Notes: generated from the sequence alone by a model not told the origin. A stretch of DNA of 64,000 bases from Rhytidiadelphus loreus (GCA_947034895.1 OX344761.1:21154863-21218862); one strand, 5' to 3'. Numbered from the stretch's first letter, positions 38,597 to 50,126 are shown. Numbers and translations are program-made.

Positions 38597-39548
38597 TTAA
38601 CCCCTAAAGGAAAGGACAAAGGCTTCTTTTCTGTCAAAAAACACTCAAAACTGCCATTTCTACATCAAAGAGTAAAAAAATTTGAAAATTGTTTTTTTCC
38701 CACATCTAACCATAAACCATAGGATCTTACACCTTACCAGTATGAGAATGTGTGGAAAAAATTTCATAATTTTTCGCCGTACAGATTACAAGATATCTGC
38801 TTTTAAAGTGAAAAAAACAATTTTTTCAGCACATTGCGGGACTAAATTATTGACTTTGAACATTTTTAACTTAAATTTTTTGCACTACATAGTTTTGAGC
38901 TTTAAATTATTGTAGTGGAGAATTGAGTTGAGAGTCTAGGAAAAAAAGGTTTTCAAAAAAACTTAATTTTCATTCTTAAAAAAATTGTAGAATAGAAGTA
39001 GATATGAGATTGAATGAAAATTTATTTTATTAATCTACCTAAAGATAGAATTAAAATGCACTAATCCCCACGGTGAGATTGTTTTAGCAAGCAAACTAAA
39101 CAATGTGGAACTTCTTCTTCTTTTTTTGAAAAATTGTCAAAATTGCATTTAGAAATTAATCCTACAAGTTATTTTTTCAAGAAGATGCTCTAATTGCCCG
39201 AAAAACAAGATTGTCCATAACTTTCTCATAAAAAATCCAAATGAAATGAATCAAAGCTTTTCAGATAGACAAAAATATAATCTATGAGGAAAAAATAATT
39301 TAGAAAAAAATATTCAAATTTTTGCAAATTTTTTTTGCTGCCCAGTCTCCCTTGTTTTGAGCTATTATATGGGCACAACTTTTGTTTTCAGGCAACGATT
39401 GGAAAAAAAAGTTATATTCCCACAAAGGTAATCAGTTTTTTCTATCTTCAAAAAAAAATTCAAAAAATCAGGAGAAAAATTCAGCCCATAGGTACCTGCC
39501 CAAAATCCATTTGTCCCCCGAAGGGACACTTGATCCTTTAGGGGTTAA
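38597..39548. mobile_element. TTAA-bounded element, CCCCTAAAGG family, copy A
   Basis: It is bounded by TTAA at 38597-38600 and 39545-39548. The termini CCCCTAAAGG (left) and CCTTTAGGGG (right) are inverted repeats, with further symmetry in cccccgaaggga near the right end. It is 952 bp, with no transposase. The interior is closely related to copy B at 56703-57641 (shared gatcttacacc, gagaatgtgtggaaaaaattt, gcccgaaaaacaaga, cataggtacctgccc). TTAA target and CCC termini match the piggyBac superfamily signature. Confidence 0.85.
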
Positions 39549-39942
39549 ACGTCGAAGAAGACGTTTGGCGTCCAATGGATGATAGGGAATCCTTCTAGTA
39601 GGATAGAAGTGCAACTATTCATCCTTGAAATTTTGTTGTAAAAAGGGGAAGTCTTCTATAGTAGTTTGACTTCCAATGAGTACTTTTGCTATTTCTAAAA
39701 CCCATGATGAATTACTTGTCCTTTGTTTTTATTTTTATTCTTACTTTTATTTTCATTTTTTTTCTCTTGGTTCTGTGGTCTCCCCCGTCAGAAACGAGGC
39801 CACATGTGGTTGAAGTTTTGTATTTTTTACCTTTCGCAATGAAATCCATTTCGTTTGTGTCAAAGAAAATAAAGCCCATGATGCACACGGTAATGGAAAG
39901 AGATGATTTGCAAGGTCAACCCTTCGTCCTTTTCAGGGTTAA
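39545..39942. mobile_element. TTAA-bounded element abutting copy A
   Basis: It shares its left TTAA with copy A and ends cttttcagggTTAA (39939-39942). The interior gatagggaatccttctag...gtgcaactattcatcc...ccaatgagtactttt matches the MITE at 34664-34893. The left terminus lacks the CCC start, which suggests copy A inserted into or replaced its first bases. Confidence 0.55.
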
Positions 39943-41854
39943 GTGCAAACGCCCCTCTGGTAGTGTGGATGCTAGTTTCAGGTAAATGTTGAAAGTGCTT
40001 TCTTCTTATAAAAAAAAGCCGGACCTCCGGTGCGTGACAATCCTTCCGAAGTCACAGTGCCTGGGGCAGTGCTTTCTTTCTTCCGTTCTTTTCCCCGATT
40101 GCCAGGGTTTCGAAGGCTTCACGTCTTTCAGTTTTCGAGGAAAATCTCTTTCCAGTGCTCTCACTCCTGCTCGCGCATACTGAAGTGATTTTGGAGCCAT
40201 GGCACAGTGAGTTTGGTGAGCGGAAGCGCTGCATGGTCGAAATCGAGGTTAGTACCCTTCAATTCTCCACTTTCTCATCCCGACTCCACGTAGAACTTTG
40301 TGGTTTTCTCTCGCTCAATTCTGCTTGATGAATGAGAGCGTCTGTTTGAGAACGAAGTTAGCTTTTAAATATTACAAGATGTCGAACAAGACTTCCTCGT
40401 CCACACGGTGAAGTTGTTGCGATGGATGCCTTTGTCCGCCATTTTCGTGATGGATGGTGCCTTTGTTCGTCATTTCCGTGATGAATTTCAGCCTCCCGCT
40501 GAAGCTTACTAGATTCCTCGTACGTTTCTTGAAATTATGCCAGATTTCTTTTAACTTCAGTCCTGAATGAGTCTCCCAGCACCAGTTTGAAAATTAGCGG
40601 GGTTAGTGTAGACACCATTAGTGAGTATTCAATGTTAGAGCGAGATATCCCTCCGCTTTCTAACGTAAGGCGCACTTGCTGCCTTGAGTTTTAAACTGTA
40701 ACGTAAACAGTACTTTTAGAACGATGAAGCTAGTTACCGCGCCACTCTCTTACGTATTTTTGTACATACTTTTTCGTAATTCAGGTGCCTCACCTGTCTG
40801 TGGACAAGCTTTTCAGATGCTTTGTCCCCTGATGCACAGGATGAAACTCAAACAGATAATCAAATGTTTATGTGTCATTATTGCACGTTGCCCGTTATAT
40901 CTTGCAAATGCCAGAGTTAATCTTTGAGGCCGTTCATCTACTTTAGACTTGCACTGATGCCTCAGTTGTTGTGCCACGCTGCACTTTGGAAACCATATTT
41001 TTAGAATCGTGGTTGATAGTTCTTTGATTTTTTATCATAATCATGTCAGTTTTTATGGATGTACATTGCATCATTCATTTAATTTGTGATTGGGTTGATG
41101 AATCTTTATAATAACAAAGTAGAAAAAATAAGCACACCCCTTCCCGAGTTATCTCCTATAGCCATGCCAAGAGGAGCCCAACAACAAGTTCCCATCTCAG
41201 TGAACTTTACTCTAGCATGACGCCCAGACCCTTGTTTCTTTGCAGATTTGCACCTGATAGTAAGCTAACTGCATCATTCTGAACAAAGAGTTTTGTAGAA
41301 TGTGCTGGATCTGACAACGTAAAATGGAGATATGTAAGAAATTAGTAAGCATATCAGAATGTGAAATGAAATCTAGCTGTGAATTGTGTGAAGATGCTGT
41401 TTCACCTTGATTCGGTATTTGAGGTTCGTCAACTGCTTTTGGATAGCCCTTGACTAAGACTTTAGGGTTTGAATGATCAGTGTTGTGTTTGATCATGTTA
41501 TCAGAATTGGACATTCTGGTCTGTAAAGGTCTGGGGATCTCGACGTGTTTGTTTGCTTATATACATGAGCTTCTGAAGATGTTGGCATGATTTGGTTTGG
41601 TTTGGTATGTATCGAAATTAATCGAGTAATTGCAGAAGCTTGTACATCAAGTGCCAGCGCTTACTTGTACATGTTTTTGTACTGTGTAGGATGCGCTTCA
41701 CATCAAAATTCCTTTACAAGCCCTATATGAATCGAGCTGCGTGCTCAATTTACTTAGAGAGGCAATGAATGAAGGGATCTTACATCGACAAGTAATACGT
41801 TGAGTGGCAGTTGTAGAGGTGACATTTATTAGTTTGTGAGTGCAAGTATTGATT
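39943..41854. other. Upstream region of the three-TM gene, possible leader exon
   Basis: 39990-40260 has coding-like GC and a plausible exon end (gaaatcgag|gttagt near 40248), so a distant 5' UTR exon of the next gene is possible but unproved. The open frames here are short and none resembles a known protein. 40700-41850 shows nothing else identifiable. Confidence 0.4.
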
Positions 41855-42691
41855 ATGGAAGATCTGAACTTGTCTCTTGTTGAGAAATTGTGGAGTCTTG
41901 AGGAGGTTAGAGTTTCATCTAGCGATGAGAATACTCATATTAGAAAAGTGAAATTTGCTTTGAAAACTTGGAGAGCCCAATATAAAGAAGTTAAAAGTCG
42001 ACAGGATGGCAAAAATGGAGACATCAAAGATATGAAGAGTGATATTTACCAGTTGATAGGGTTTTTCAGCGTGTTTCAAGGAGTGTTGTTTCAAGGTGTT
42101 ACGCAGTTAACAATATCTTGTGAATTTCGTTACATACCAATAGCTCTGTCAGTGGCTGCATCTTTGGGCACCATGATTGGAGTTTCTCTTAAGTACTCCG
42201 ATCTCCTTGATATACAGAATCGTTCTAATGGAGATGCAATATCAATTAAGGTATTCGTCATGTACCTTTTATTTCGGTCCAGGCCATGCAAAAACAGTGA
42301 AAGTCTTGAGAATTGATGTAGGTTTATCGTATCTTCTTCATTTACCCCATGCTTGGTATACTTGCAGGTACTCCTTTACTACATCAACGAAATTCGGCGA
42401 CAAGGCAAAGATTTTTCCTTTCTACCTGTTGCGGATCCCTCTCCAAATGATTCTGCTCTTGTGAATTCTACTGGTTGTGCTCCTGGTGTTCCGAATTATT
42501 CCAAGCCTTCTGTGACTGAAAGGTGGAAGTTGAAGAAACGTCACGACGAAGAAGTTGTGAAGAAACGAAATCGGCTCGACAAGCAATTTCAGAACGCCGA
42601 AACGCTGAAATATATAATTCTTGTGTACTTGCTCTTCATAGGAAGTGGCTTCGCTTACGTTCTCAGCGTGATAATGTGCCATCGATATTAA
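41855..42691 (+). CDS. Three-TM membrane protein of unknown function
   Basis: Two exons, 41855-42250 and 42368-42691 (junction atcaattaag|gta...cttgcag|gta, phase 0), 239 aa. The first ATG (MEDLNLSL) is used. The N-terminal 70 residues are charged and probably helical (LKTWRAQYKEVKSRQDGK). Then come hydrophobic segments near 65-90 (YQLIGFFSVFQGVLF), 96-116 (YIPIALSVAASLGTMIGVSL) and 212-235 (YIILVYLLFIGSGFAYVLSV). A basic stretch precedes the last segment (ERWKLKKRHDEEVVKKRNRL). I recall plant proteins with a similar YQL.GF.SVFQGV block but none with known function. A likely intron 42702-42930 follows the stop, which would link this transcript to the next ORF. Confidence 0.72.
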
Positions 42692-42996
42692 CAGTGGACT
42701 GGTGAGTTTTTCTAGTGATGTACATAATTCGCACGTAGTACAAATTTCTTTCCCTCAGTTCACTTTTCATTAGATAGTTCTTTTGCCAAAGGAACTACGA
42801 TCAGAAAGCTATTTAGTATCCAACTTGAAAAACTTGAACCAGACTTTGGGGTTGGTCAATATGTTTCATGAGAGCATTTTGAGCTTCCTTTTTTGTGATT
42901 TACCAGTGAATGTGATGTCTCGTTCAGCAGGCATTGGTGCGTGAGGGAGTTCTAATCTGATCAGCACACCCCTTTTGAAGAAAGAGCTCTGGTGCA

Positions 42997-43353
42997 ATGG
43001 TGCTTGTCAAGACAAAAGTGGTAAACAACTTAGTTGATGTGGACCTTGTTTTGAAAGAAGGAAATGCCGGGGTGTATGCAGTGCTTGGTCTCCTTGCTAA
43101 AGGTGGTGGTACTTATGATATTACTGTGAATCCAAACACAACATATCGAGAGTACTGGATTGGTGCAGAGTCAGTCGGTGTAATCACTATCATTTCATCC
43201 GATGATGCTATTGAGTTTAGGGAAATGAGGGTTGAATTCATTGAAGGAAAATATGTCGTGACACGCATTCCCAGGACGCTGGCGAAATCGCCCTCACTGC
43301 CTGCTGCGTTTTTCGGCCGTATTTTAAAGTTTGTTGGGTTCTTTTGGTGTTAG
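42997..43353 (+). CDS. Small DUF7748-like protein
   Basis: Single exon, 118 aa. KTKVVNNLVDVDLVLKEGNAG, GGTYDITVNPNTTYREYW and ISSDDAIEFREMRV resemble a small plant-specific family I know as DUF7748, often expanded in mosses, of unknown role. It is predicted soluble with beta-rich content and has no signal peptide. The ATG is preceded by ggtgca. It starts 305 bp after the stop of the three-TM gene, and a good donor (g|gtgagttttt at 42702) and acceptor (cgttcagcag at 42930) lie in that gap, so it may be the second ORF of one spliced transcript. A separate promoter in the gap is equally possible. Confidence 0.6.
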   Translation: MVLVKTKVVNNLVDVDLVLKEGNAGVYAVLGLLAKGGGTYDITVNPNTTYREYWIGAESVGVITIISSDDAIEFREMRVEFIEGKYVVTRIPRTLAKSPSLPAAFFGRILKFVGFFWC

Positions 43354-43572
43354 GTATTATGCTGTTGTTTTCAAATTTAGTGGTGAAGATGTGAGAAGAT
43401 GTGGCCAGTCATTCATGTGGAGATAATCACATAGGTGAATCACATCTTTCCAAAATTATACATTGAATGTTCAATGAAATTTACTCTTATGCTAATCGTT
43501 GTAGATATTATGGCTATCTGTTGAATGGTTCAAGGTTTGATAAGAGAGTTCAATTGAGGATTCTGTAGAACT

Positions 43573-43677
43573 AAATATCTAACCAAATGGTTTGCTTTTA
43601 CTTTTACATTAATTATGATTGGTTGAAAATATCTAACCAAATGGTTTGCTTTTACTTTTGCATTTTCATTGGTTGAT
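43573..43677 (+). promoter_or_regulatory. Duplicated promoter block with paired CCAAT-type motifs
   Basis: Two copies of a 54 bp unit, starting at 43573 and 43627, share aaatatctaaccaaatggtttg and an end in attggttga (inverse CCAAT). They lie 25-130 bp upstream of the TATA box at 43702. Thirty-seven of the first 38 bases are identical, so the duplication is recent or selected. Confidence 0.7.
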
Positions 43678-43701
43678 TGGGCCACCCTAACTTGTTAGAA
43701 G

Positions 43702-43709
43702 TATAAATA
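43702..43709 (+). promoter_or_regulatory. TATA box
   Basis: TATAAATA in the context gaagtataaataaggcc is a near-perfect plant TATA element. It lies 162 bp upstream of the ATG at 43864, after the duplicated CCAAT block. Confidence 0.75.
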
Positions 43710-43863
43710 AGGCCTCCCATTCTTCTCATAGCTCTCAATCATCTTCTTTGCTCTTGCCTTCACTTTGGCTTTCCAAGCTCTATTCTTCTCTTCCTATTTC
43801 CTCAATTCTTTTTGTTTCAACTCCTTGTGGTCATTTCTTTTCCTTTTCTTCCTAAATCAAGCC

Positions 43864-44406
43864 ATGGAGCTCAATGTACTCTTGGATCAAATAGGGGGTC
43901 TTAGCACAAGGCCAAACACACCCAAAGCTTTCCTCAAGTTTTTTGCAAGAGCGGTGTGTTTGGAAAGCAACCGTTGCCTCTCTATCTTTTTAGAGTCCGT
44001 ACTCAAGACCAACAATAAGTCCACCCTTCACCATATCTTCATGCCCAAGTCAAACATCACAGGCCTCCACGTCCTCATGACCATGCTTTGGAAATTCCAA
44101 TCCAACCATCTAATGACGGCCATCCTCTGCAAGGGCCTCTGTGTGCTTCAACACTTGATGAAGCATGGAGTAGTACAAGGGAGGAGTCTCACGCATTGCA
44201 TGTGCCAGTTTTGCTTGCACACGATGTGCAAGATTATCTACGATCTCACAAAACATGGAGATGATCAAGTGAAGGAGTTGGCGTCCATGTTCCAAAACTT
44301 GAGGTTTCAGATGCCAAGGGAACCTCACTCCTCACATGTGAGCATTTGCCAACAGGCAAGGAAGAGGGTCCAGAGAGAGAAAAAATCCAAGAAGAACAAG
44401 GCCTAG
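43864..44406 (+). CDS. Basic protein, weak TFIIS N-domain resemblance
   Basis: Single exon, 180 aa, starting at gccATGGAGC, a good plant initiation context. The sequence is helical and Cys/His-rich. SNITGLHVLMTMLWKFQ and MCKIIYDLTKHGDDQVKELASMFQNL recall the packing of the TFIIS N-terminal / LEDGF domain, where a turn of the type GK.V..L.KH.D.EV..LA is usual. It lacks the usual Trp after the last helix. The C-terminus is strongly basic (QQARKRVQREKKSKKNKA), suitable as a nuclear localisation signal. A TATA box and duplicated CCAAT block upstream support it being expressed. The domain call is tentative; it may be a lineage-specific gene. A palindrome at 44514-44536 lies in its 3' region. Confidence 0.55.
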   Translation: MELNVLLDQIGGLSTRPNTPKAFLKFFARAVCLESNRCLSIFLESVLKTNNKSTLHHIFMPKSNITGLHVLMTMLWKFQSNHLMTAILCKGLCVLQHLMKHGVVQGRSLTHCMCQFCLHTMCKIIYDLTKHGDDQVKELASMFQNLRFQMPREPHSSHVSICQQARKRVQREKKSKKNKA

Positions 44407-44513
44407 AAGAAGGCGAAATTCTAGTGGAGAATAAATAGAAGGATAGAGGCATAGCCTGGAGTGTAGATCATTACAGAATGTACTGTAAATTGTTTGTATA
44501 ATTAGGAGCTTGG

Positions 44514-44536
44514 CAATACTAACATTGTTAGTATTG
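44514..44536. other. Perfect short palindrome in 3' region
   Basis: CAATACTAAC and GTTAGTATTG form a 10 bp stem with a three base loop, about 110 bp after the stop at 44406. It could structure the 3' UTR; no other role is evident. Confidence 0.45.
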
Positions 44537-45364
44537 ATAATACCTAGTTTGTCCGTGCATTGCTAATGTGATGCCTTGGTTCTTATTACCAATCAGACAG
44601 CATTCCATTATAATTGCTAATTACAAATTGGGAAATCTTACAATCTTGAAATCAATCGACCTCTCCAAAACCAGTTTACAATATCCTGTCGGTAATTTCA
44701 TGGAATGGATGAGATTCTATCTCAAATTGACAAAGCATTTGAAATCAATCTACGAAGCACAAAATTTTGAACTCTAACTGCCATACGTAGCGATTTCATT
44801 TGGGACTTCAAAGAAAGATTTTGGTTGTACTAACACAGTCGGTACAAAATGAGTATGTACATGAGGATTTTGCACATGCACACCGCCTATGACCACTTTC
44901 TCACACTTTGCATCCCAATACACTAGATCTTGGTGAGTAAATTAAAATAGAGATTCATTCTTAAATTTTCAATCAAAAAACAAAAGAGAAATCAACTACA
45001 ATCATTTAGGGTATATATATGACAATGGTAAAAAGAACCGCATTTAATTTCCATTGCGGGTTCTTTTGACTAGTTTTTGTTATAGTGCAAGTAAGATAAA
45101 AGGTTCAATAAGTGACCTTTTAGTAGGTGAATCAAAATTAGGAATGATTAGTGCAATTAATGAATTTTCAATAAAGAGATTATGAAATCTACAATAAATA
45201 CATGAAGTTGCATAGTTTTTTGAATACTTGACATTTGGTTGTAATTTCTAAAAGTGAAAGCTAGTAGGCGGCTACATTAGTTCATAGGTGGTGTAATAAT
45301 TGTATGCCATAGTTTTTTTAATGGGCCATGATGTATCCCAAAAGTGATCCCTTTGTATTTAAGT

Positions 45365-45585
45365 GGCAATCCATGCAACATGGGCTCAAAAAGTCTCCTT
45401 CATTAATTGAAAATGGAACATTCATCACCATAGTTTTCCTAATTGAAAAAGAAACATTTATGGCTTCTCATTTGTTTATTATGTTTCATGTATGCTACAT
45501 TGCCCTTTCTCTTTTCATCCATCCCAAGGTTGAATTTCGTACCCCATAGCTTCCCATTATAATTGGACACCCTGTAGGGATAAGT
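45365..45585. mobile_element. 221 bp block with TAAGT direct repeats, right arm only
   Basis: TAAGT ends at 45364 and recurs at 45581-45585; the left arm has a single copy at the same place (tttaagtatagaac, inverted). This fits an insertion with a 5 bp target duplication, or a deletion on the left through the same 5 bp. The ends (ggcaatccatg...ccctgtaggga) show no inverted repeats. Confidence 0.65.
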
Positions 45586-45773
45586 ATAGAACTTTTGTAT
45601 ATTAATTCTTTAGTTCTACATTAGCCATTATAGACACTTTACCTTTAGTTGTGCCATATTGCATTTGTGAATTTCTTATTCTCAAGGATGAACTTCCACA
45701 ATAATATCCATATCATAAACGTTTGGATCACATTTTCGGGAATTATTTGATTGTGTTGTCAATATATATCCTA

Positions 45774-45950
45774 TTAACCTTTGAACATTGAAGGTGTGAT
45801 GCTCAAAATCATCCTTTTGTATTATTGTAGGAGATCTTTCCTTTCCAAACCCAATTCCTAGGATGAATAGTTGCACTTTTGTCCTACACTCAAAGATTCT
45901 TTATCAACCATCCGGGATGTTTGGCATCCGTGTCAACATTCAAAGGTTAA
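45774..45950. mobile_element. 177 bp TTAA-bounded MITE (right arm)
   Basis: Orthologue of the element at 5593-5767, bounded by TTAACCTTTGAACATTG and CATTCAAAGGTTAA. Here the two ends match each other better than in the left copy. Confidence 0.7.
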
Positions 45951-46300
45951 AGGAAGGGTGACAACATTGAACTCAAGTGTTATTCCATAACTCATAAAGT
46001 CGTTAACATTGTCAATCAATTCCATTAAAATTGGCAATATTCCATGACCATTTGACATTTACGTTAAGCTGACAGATATGCAATTTGCAATGTTCTCATT
46101 CTCAGCATTGTGCACAGCTAAGCTAGAATTTCAGCACCCATTTCCCATTCCGCTCTCTAAATCATTTCATGTCCTTTTCTTGTGGGAATCCTGCGTCATT
46201 TTCACGTAATTGGCGTTCGTTTTTCATAAAACCGAAATGCAGAGGAAAGCTCATGTCAATATACTCATACTGACTGCACCCTCTCCAAGAAGCAATCAGC

Positions 46301-47375
46301 TTAACTAGGCATCAAATAACATCAGCAGGCACCGGCTGAGGAAGGAATGATGCCTAAACTTAGAGTCACACCAATTGCTGCAGCAGCTTACTCTGGCCTC
46401 ACCCATTTGTCTGTATCGATCGATCGATTTCTTCCGTTGGAGATCTCCGCAGGGAGGGAGTATCTTCAGCACAAACGATACATTGTCGACAATTCGTGAA
46501 GAAAGCGATGCTCACAGATCCTCATGACATCCACATGCTGACTTGATGTTGGTCACTGAAAACCTGCAGCAATACTACCTTCCAAAGTAACGTACCCACC
46601 GACTCTAGAATCATAAGCATGGAACCGGGCACGCACAAGTATTCGTATCCAAATGGGTCAATTCCCCAAATGGGGAGAATCCAATCTGAAAGATGGACGA
46701 TCGCATATGCAAGCTGCCAACTGCGGTTACAAAGCCTTCGATGACTAATAAGTAGCCTTCGAATTACTCCATTATAACAGAAAGTTGAAACTCTGATTTC
46801 ATCCCCCCGGGTACTGAAATACGCTGCACCCGCCCGTATGAAAACTCATAACCACATCCAAGACCACCGATTCTGAGCCAGTTTAGGCCTCAGGGTTCCA
46901 GAATTGAAGCCACTCCAGCTTCAAACCGTAAACACATACAGTATTTCCGAAACGAAGACTGAGCCTGTCACGAATCGGACCCGTAAACCCTAGCTATGGT
47001 GTGAGAGTTCTACAATTCTTTGGAAACGCAGCACACAAAGAGTGCGCTTCCTCATTGAAGCATGTAAGAATCTATGTCAGTCTCCGTCCCCGCTCTCTGC
47101 CTGAAACGGTTTGTTTGGCAAGAGCAACATATTTCTTAAAGTTAAACCATAACGTTTGCAGGTATCACTTCCTCGAACGGGTATAATAGCGAACTGTTCT
47201 TTCGGCTTTTACTAAACAATACCACGAGTTGGGTACACTTCCCGGCCTACACACCCTTCCCTTTGGACTGCCCCTTCCCGGGGCCCAAGCAACCAACCAA
47301 ATCGGAAATCTACTAAATCCAGGTACGTACCCCCCCCCCCCCTCCCCGGTAAGCCACTCCTACGACAGTTGACTT
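46301..47375. repeat. Segment present three times (right-arm member)
   Basis: Direct repeat of 51285-52332 and inverse of 4144-5227. It has a longer C run (47331-47342) and lacks the gatctaaaccaaac stretch found in the other two. Short repeats of cagttga(c/a)tttgtgaaaatcgg follow its end. Confidence 0.85.
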
Positions 47376-48066
47376 TGTGAAAATCGGAAAAATAGGACAG
47401 TTGAATTTGTGAAAATACCCTTTGTGAAAATCGGAGAAAAGGGGCCGTCAGATAGGCCAAAGTAGGTCGATACTTTAAAGCGATGAACAATAGTCCAGAC
47501 TAATAAGTCCTGGATGGTTTGGTTCGGTATCCTCTACTTACGGGCACAGTAATAAGCACAGTAATTAACAAGCTCAGTAATTAAATTCACTTGCTTGGAA
47601 CTGAGATTGGAACCACAGATTTGAACCACAGATGTGATAAACAGCTTCCATTTGCAAAATTTCCTATACAAACTCAAACTTCTCAATCTCCACTTTGCAC
47701 CTCATGTTTCAACCATCAGATTCCTTTGCACGAGAGCGTAATTTTGATTCCTTCAAGATTCCTTCCATTCACATGAGATTCTTTCATATGCACTCATGTA
47801 ACCCTAAAGGTTTTTGACTATGTTTTCACCAAATCTACTTCAAAACGGCCATTTCTAGTATAAGTACCCAATTTAGAAGAACAAAAACACATTTTTGGAC
47901 ACGTGTAACCATAGGATCTGGTTTGAGAAGATGTGGAAAAAATTTCAGAAATTTACACTATGTGACAGGGTTCGAACCCTATTGCAAAACTGAATGAAAC
48001 TCTGCAAGTTTGTTTTTTCTAAAGGTGATACTGATCTTTGCGGATGGTATGTTTTATTGTGCTGCA

Positions 48067-48201
48067 GCGACCGTATGCGGTACCCAACAGTGTGCTTCAC
48101 ATGCATATTGCTACAGGTCATTTTCCGGGACTAACTACTGTCGATGCCGAAGTGGATACAAGGGAGACGGCATCATTGCAACTGGCTATTCAGGATGTAC
48201 G
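48067..48201 (+). CDS. EGF-like domain exon (intact), host gene unknown
   Basis: The frame reads TVCGTQQCASHAYCYRSFSG, then TNYCRCRSGYKGDGIIATGY and SGCT. The six cysteines have spacing C-x4-C-x5-C-x9-C-x-C-x16-C and the GYKGDG turn of an EGF-like module, normally extracellular and disulfide-bonded. A continuous frame runs 48010-48234. No signal peptide, kinase or full gene model could be joined to it. Cysteine-containing frames at 49300-49810 (for example [11 protein letters not shown]) may be remnants of the same gene. The left-arm copy is frameshifted, so this may be a dying gene or one exon of a larger one. Confidence 0.55.
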
Positions 48202-49299
48202 TTCTCAACCCGTTTTCCATCACAGTTTCATTAATTTCATCTCGTACATTATTTACCATCTACAAGCTCATCTGCATCTATGGGGCAACCGTATGGCATA
48301 GTTAGTAGACGTACCCTCAACCGACATCTTCCTTCAATTGATTATAGCACCAGAGTCATCAACCTGAAGGTTGAATACCGGGATTCTTTTAAAAATTTGT
48401 AAAGTCAAATGGGTTATTAGATATGTGTATGTTTGCGTGTGTGTTATCCTTCAGGTCGATCGCTTTGATCGAATTTGGATTCCATCAGCAGTTAAATCTT
48501 GAGTATTTCTAGTGACCTGGAAGTTTCGAGTTGTACATTATAATTAGGTTATACTGCTTGTGGCCGGCACTCCCTTGTGCATATAATCAAGCAGTTTTGT
48601 GTAACTATGGATTAGTGGGTTGTCACAAGCTAGGTATTCCGCTATTCAGCTTTGAACAAGCAGGAAACAAGTGATGGTGATGTGTATTGTGAGTATTAAT
48701 ATTAGTAATTTACGGGACTGGATTTCTCCACGACTTTATTTTGGCAATTTCTCAGCTCGTGTCTATTGCAGTTAGTAGTTACTTGTGTACTTGTTTCCGT
48801 GGTTTCCTATCGTAATCAGTTTTGTCTGCAGCTCGGTTTGCTCTAAAGGTGGGAAACTGGAGAGACGGTGGAAACAGTTGAATGTATACTGGGACTGGTA
48901 GTTGCGTCTTATATTTTGTTGTAGAAGCGATTTTGTGCACTCGAAGTTGAAATACAACTGATCTAATCCATTAGTATCTATCAGATTCAACACCCTATTC
49001 AACACGGTGGGTGTGAAATTAGACCCGTCTCCCCAGTCAACAAAATGGAAGAGAAGTTATCCTACGTAGATCCGAATTTCATGGCAGAGACTAGCATTCA
49101 ATCGAATTTCTTGGCAGTAGGATTCAAACACCTGTACACGGTTCTGCAAATTTCCATTTGTATGTGGAGTTCGGTTGCTTACTGGAATGCAATTCCTGAG
49201 TGAGCAATTATATATCTTTATTGTCGTGAACTTTATGTGTATTTTACATGTTTTAATGAGTAAGGAAATAAAAAGAAATTTGACCCGTAAAGGACGGGC

Positions 49300-49810
49300 T
49301 GGTCATCGTGGGGAACAGCCGTGCTGTGAAGAGTTCAACATTTGGTGCCTGATCACGGGAGAAGACACTCTTCACGCCGATGAACAGTGCTTGCAAAAAG
49401 TAGCACTCGAGCAGCTAGCTGCTGGAACAACAAAAGCGGCCTTGATGTGGGCAGTAACGGCCACATCTCTGGCTACAGTGACGGTACGAGTGATCTTCTC
49501 GGTCTTCGTAATGTGCCAGCTACTCTGCTATATAAGTTTCTAAACTTTGGTTCTCGAAATGCGCACATGATTTGCGAGACATGCTCGTATACACATGTGA
49601 ACGCGGATAACTTGCTTGCTAGTTGCTTTACTTGAAAATTTCAGGTCACAATTTCATGTCACATACATGTACAGCTCTGAATCTGCATGTAATCTCTGTC
49701 CGGCAATTGATTTCTCTGCTGCAACAAAGTCTGTGGCAACATGCACCTATAAAGCTTGTAATTGGCACTGCAACAAGCACAACAAGTCTTCTAGTAAGCT
49801 TGTAACATAA
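49300..49810 (+). pseudogene. Cysteine-rich remnants downstream of the EGF-like exon
   Basis: Overlapping open stretches give CCEEFNIWCLITGEDTLHAD, SCWNNKSGLDVGSNGHISGY and [20 protein letters not shown], with a hydrophobic piece PIKLVIGTATSTTSLLVSL in another frame. The order and cysteines suggest a degraded extracellular protein with a possible membrane segment, on the strand of the EGF exon. No consistent reading frame or intron set could be built. Confidence 0.35.
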
Positions 49811-50126
49811 CTGTCGTTCCCGAAGCAAAGAGATAAAACGATGAAAACAAGTCTAACGAAACCACCAAAAATGGCTTCCTAATAGACCTACAAGGTGCTC
49901 CAAGATCCCCAGCATGCTGATTCCAGAATAAGCTCCATCAATCTGCAGCTGAGAAATTGAATTCCACGGGAAGAAATCCCCGCATTCCACACAATAAGTG
50001 ACTGCAATCAAATGAACATTCCCTTCAACCAAGTGACTTGACAGGAACAAGGCCAACATCTCCATTCACGATTGAAATGAAGCGACTACTCAAAACAGAA
50101 GATGAAAACTGGTGCACCGTATGTAC

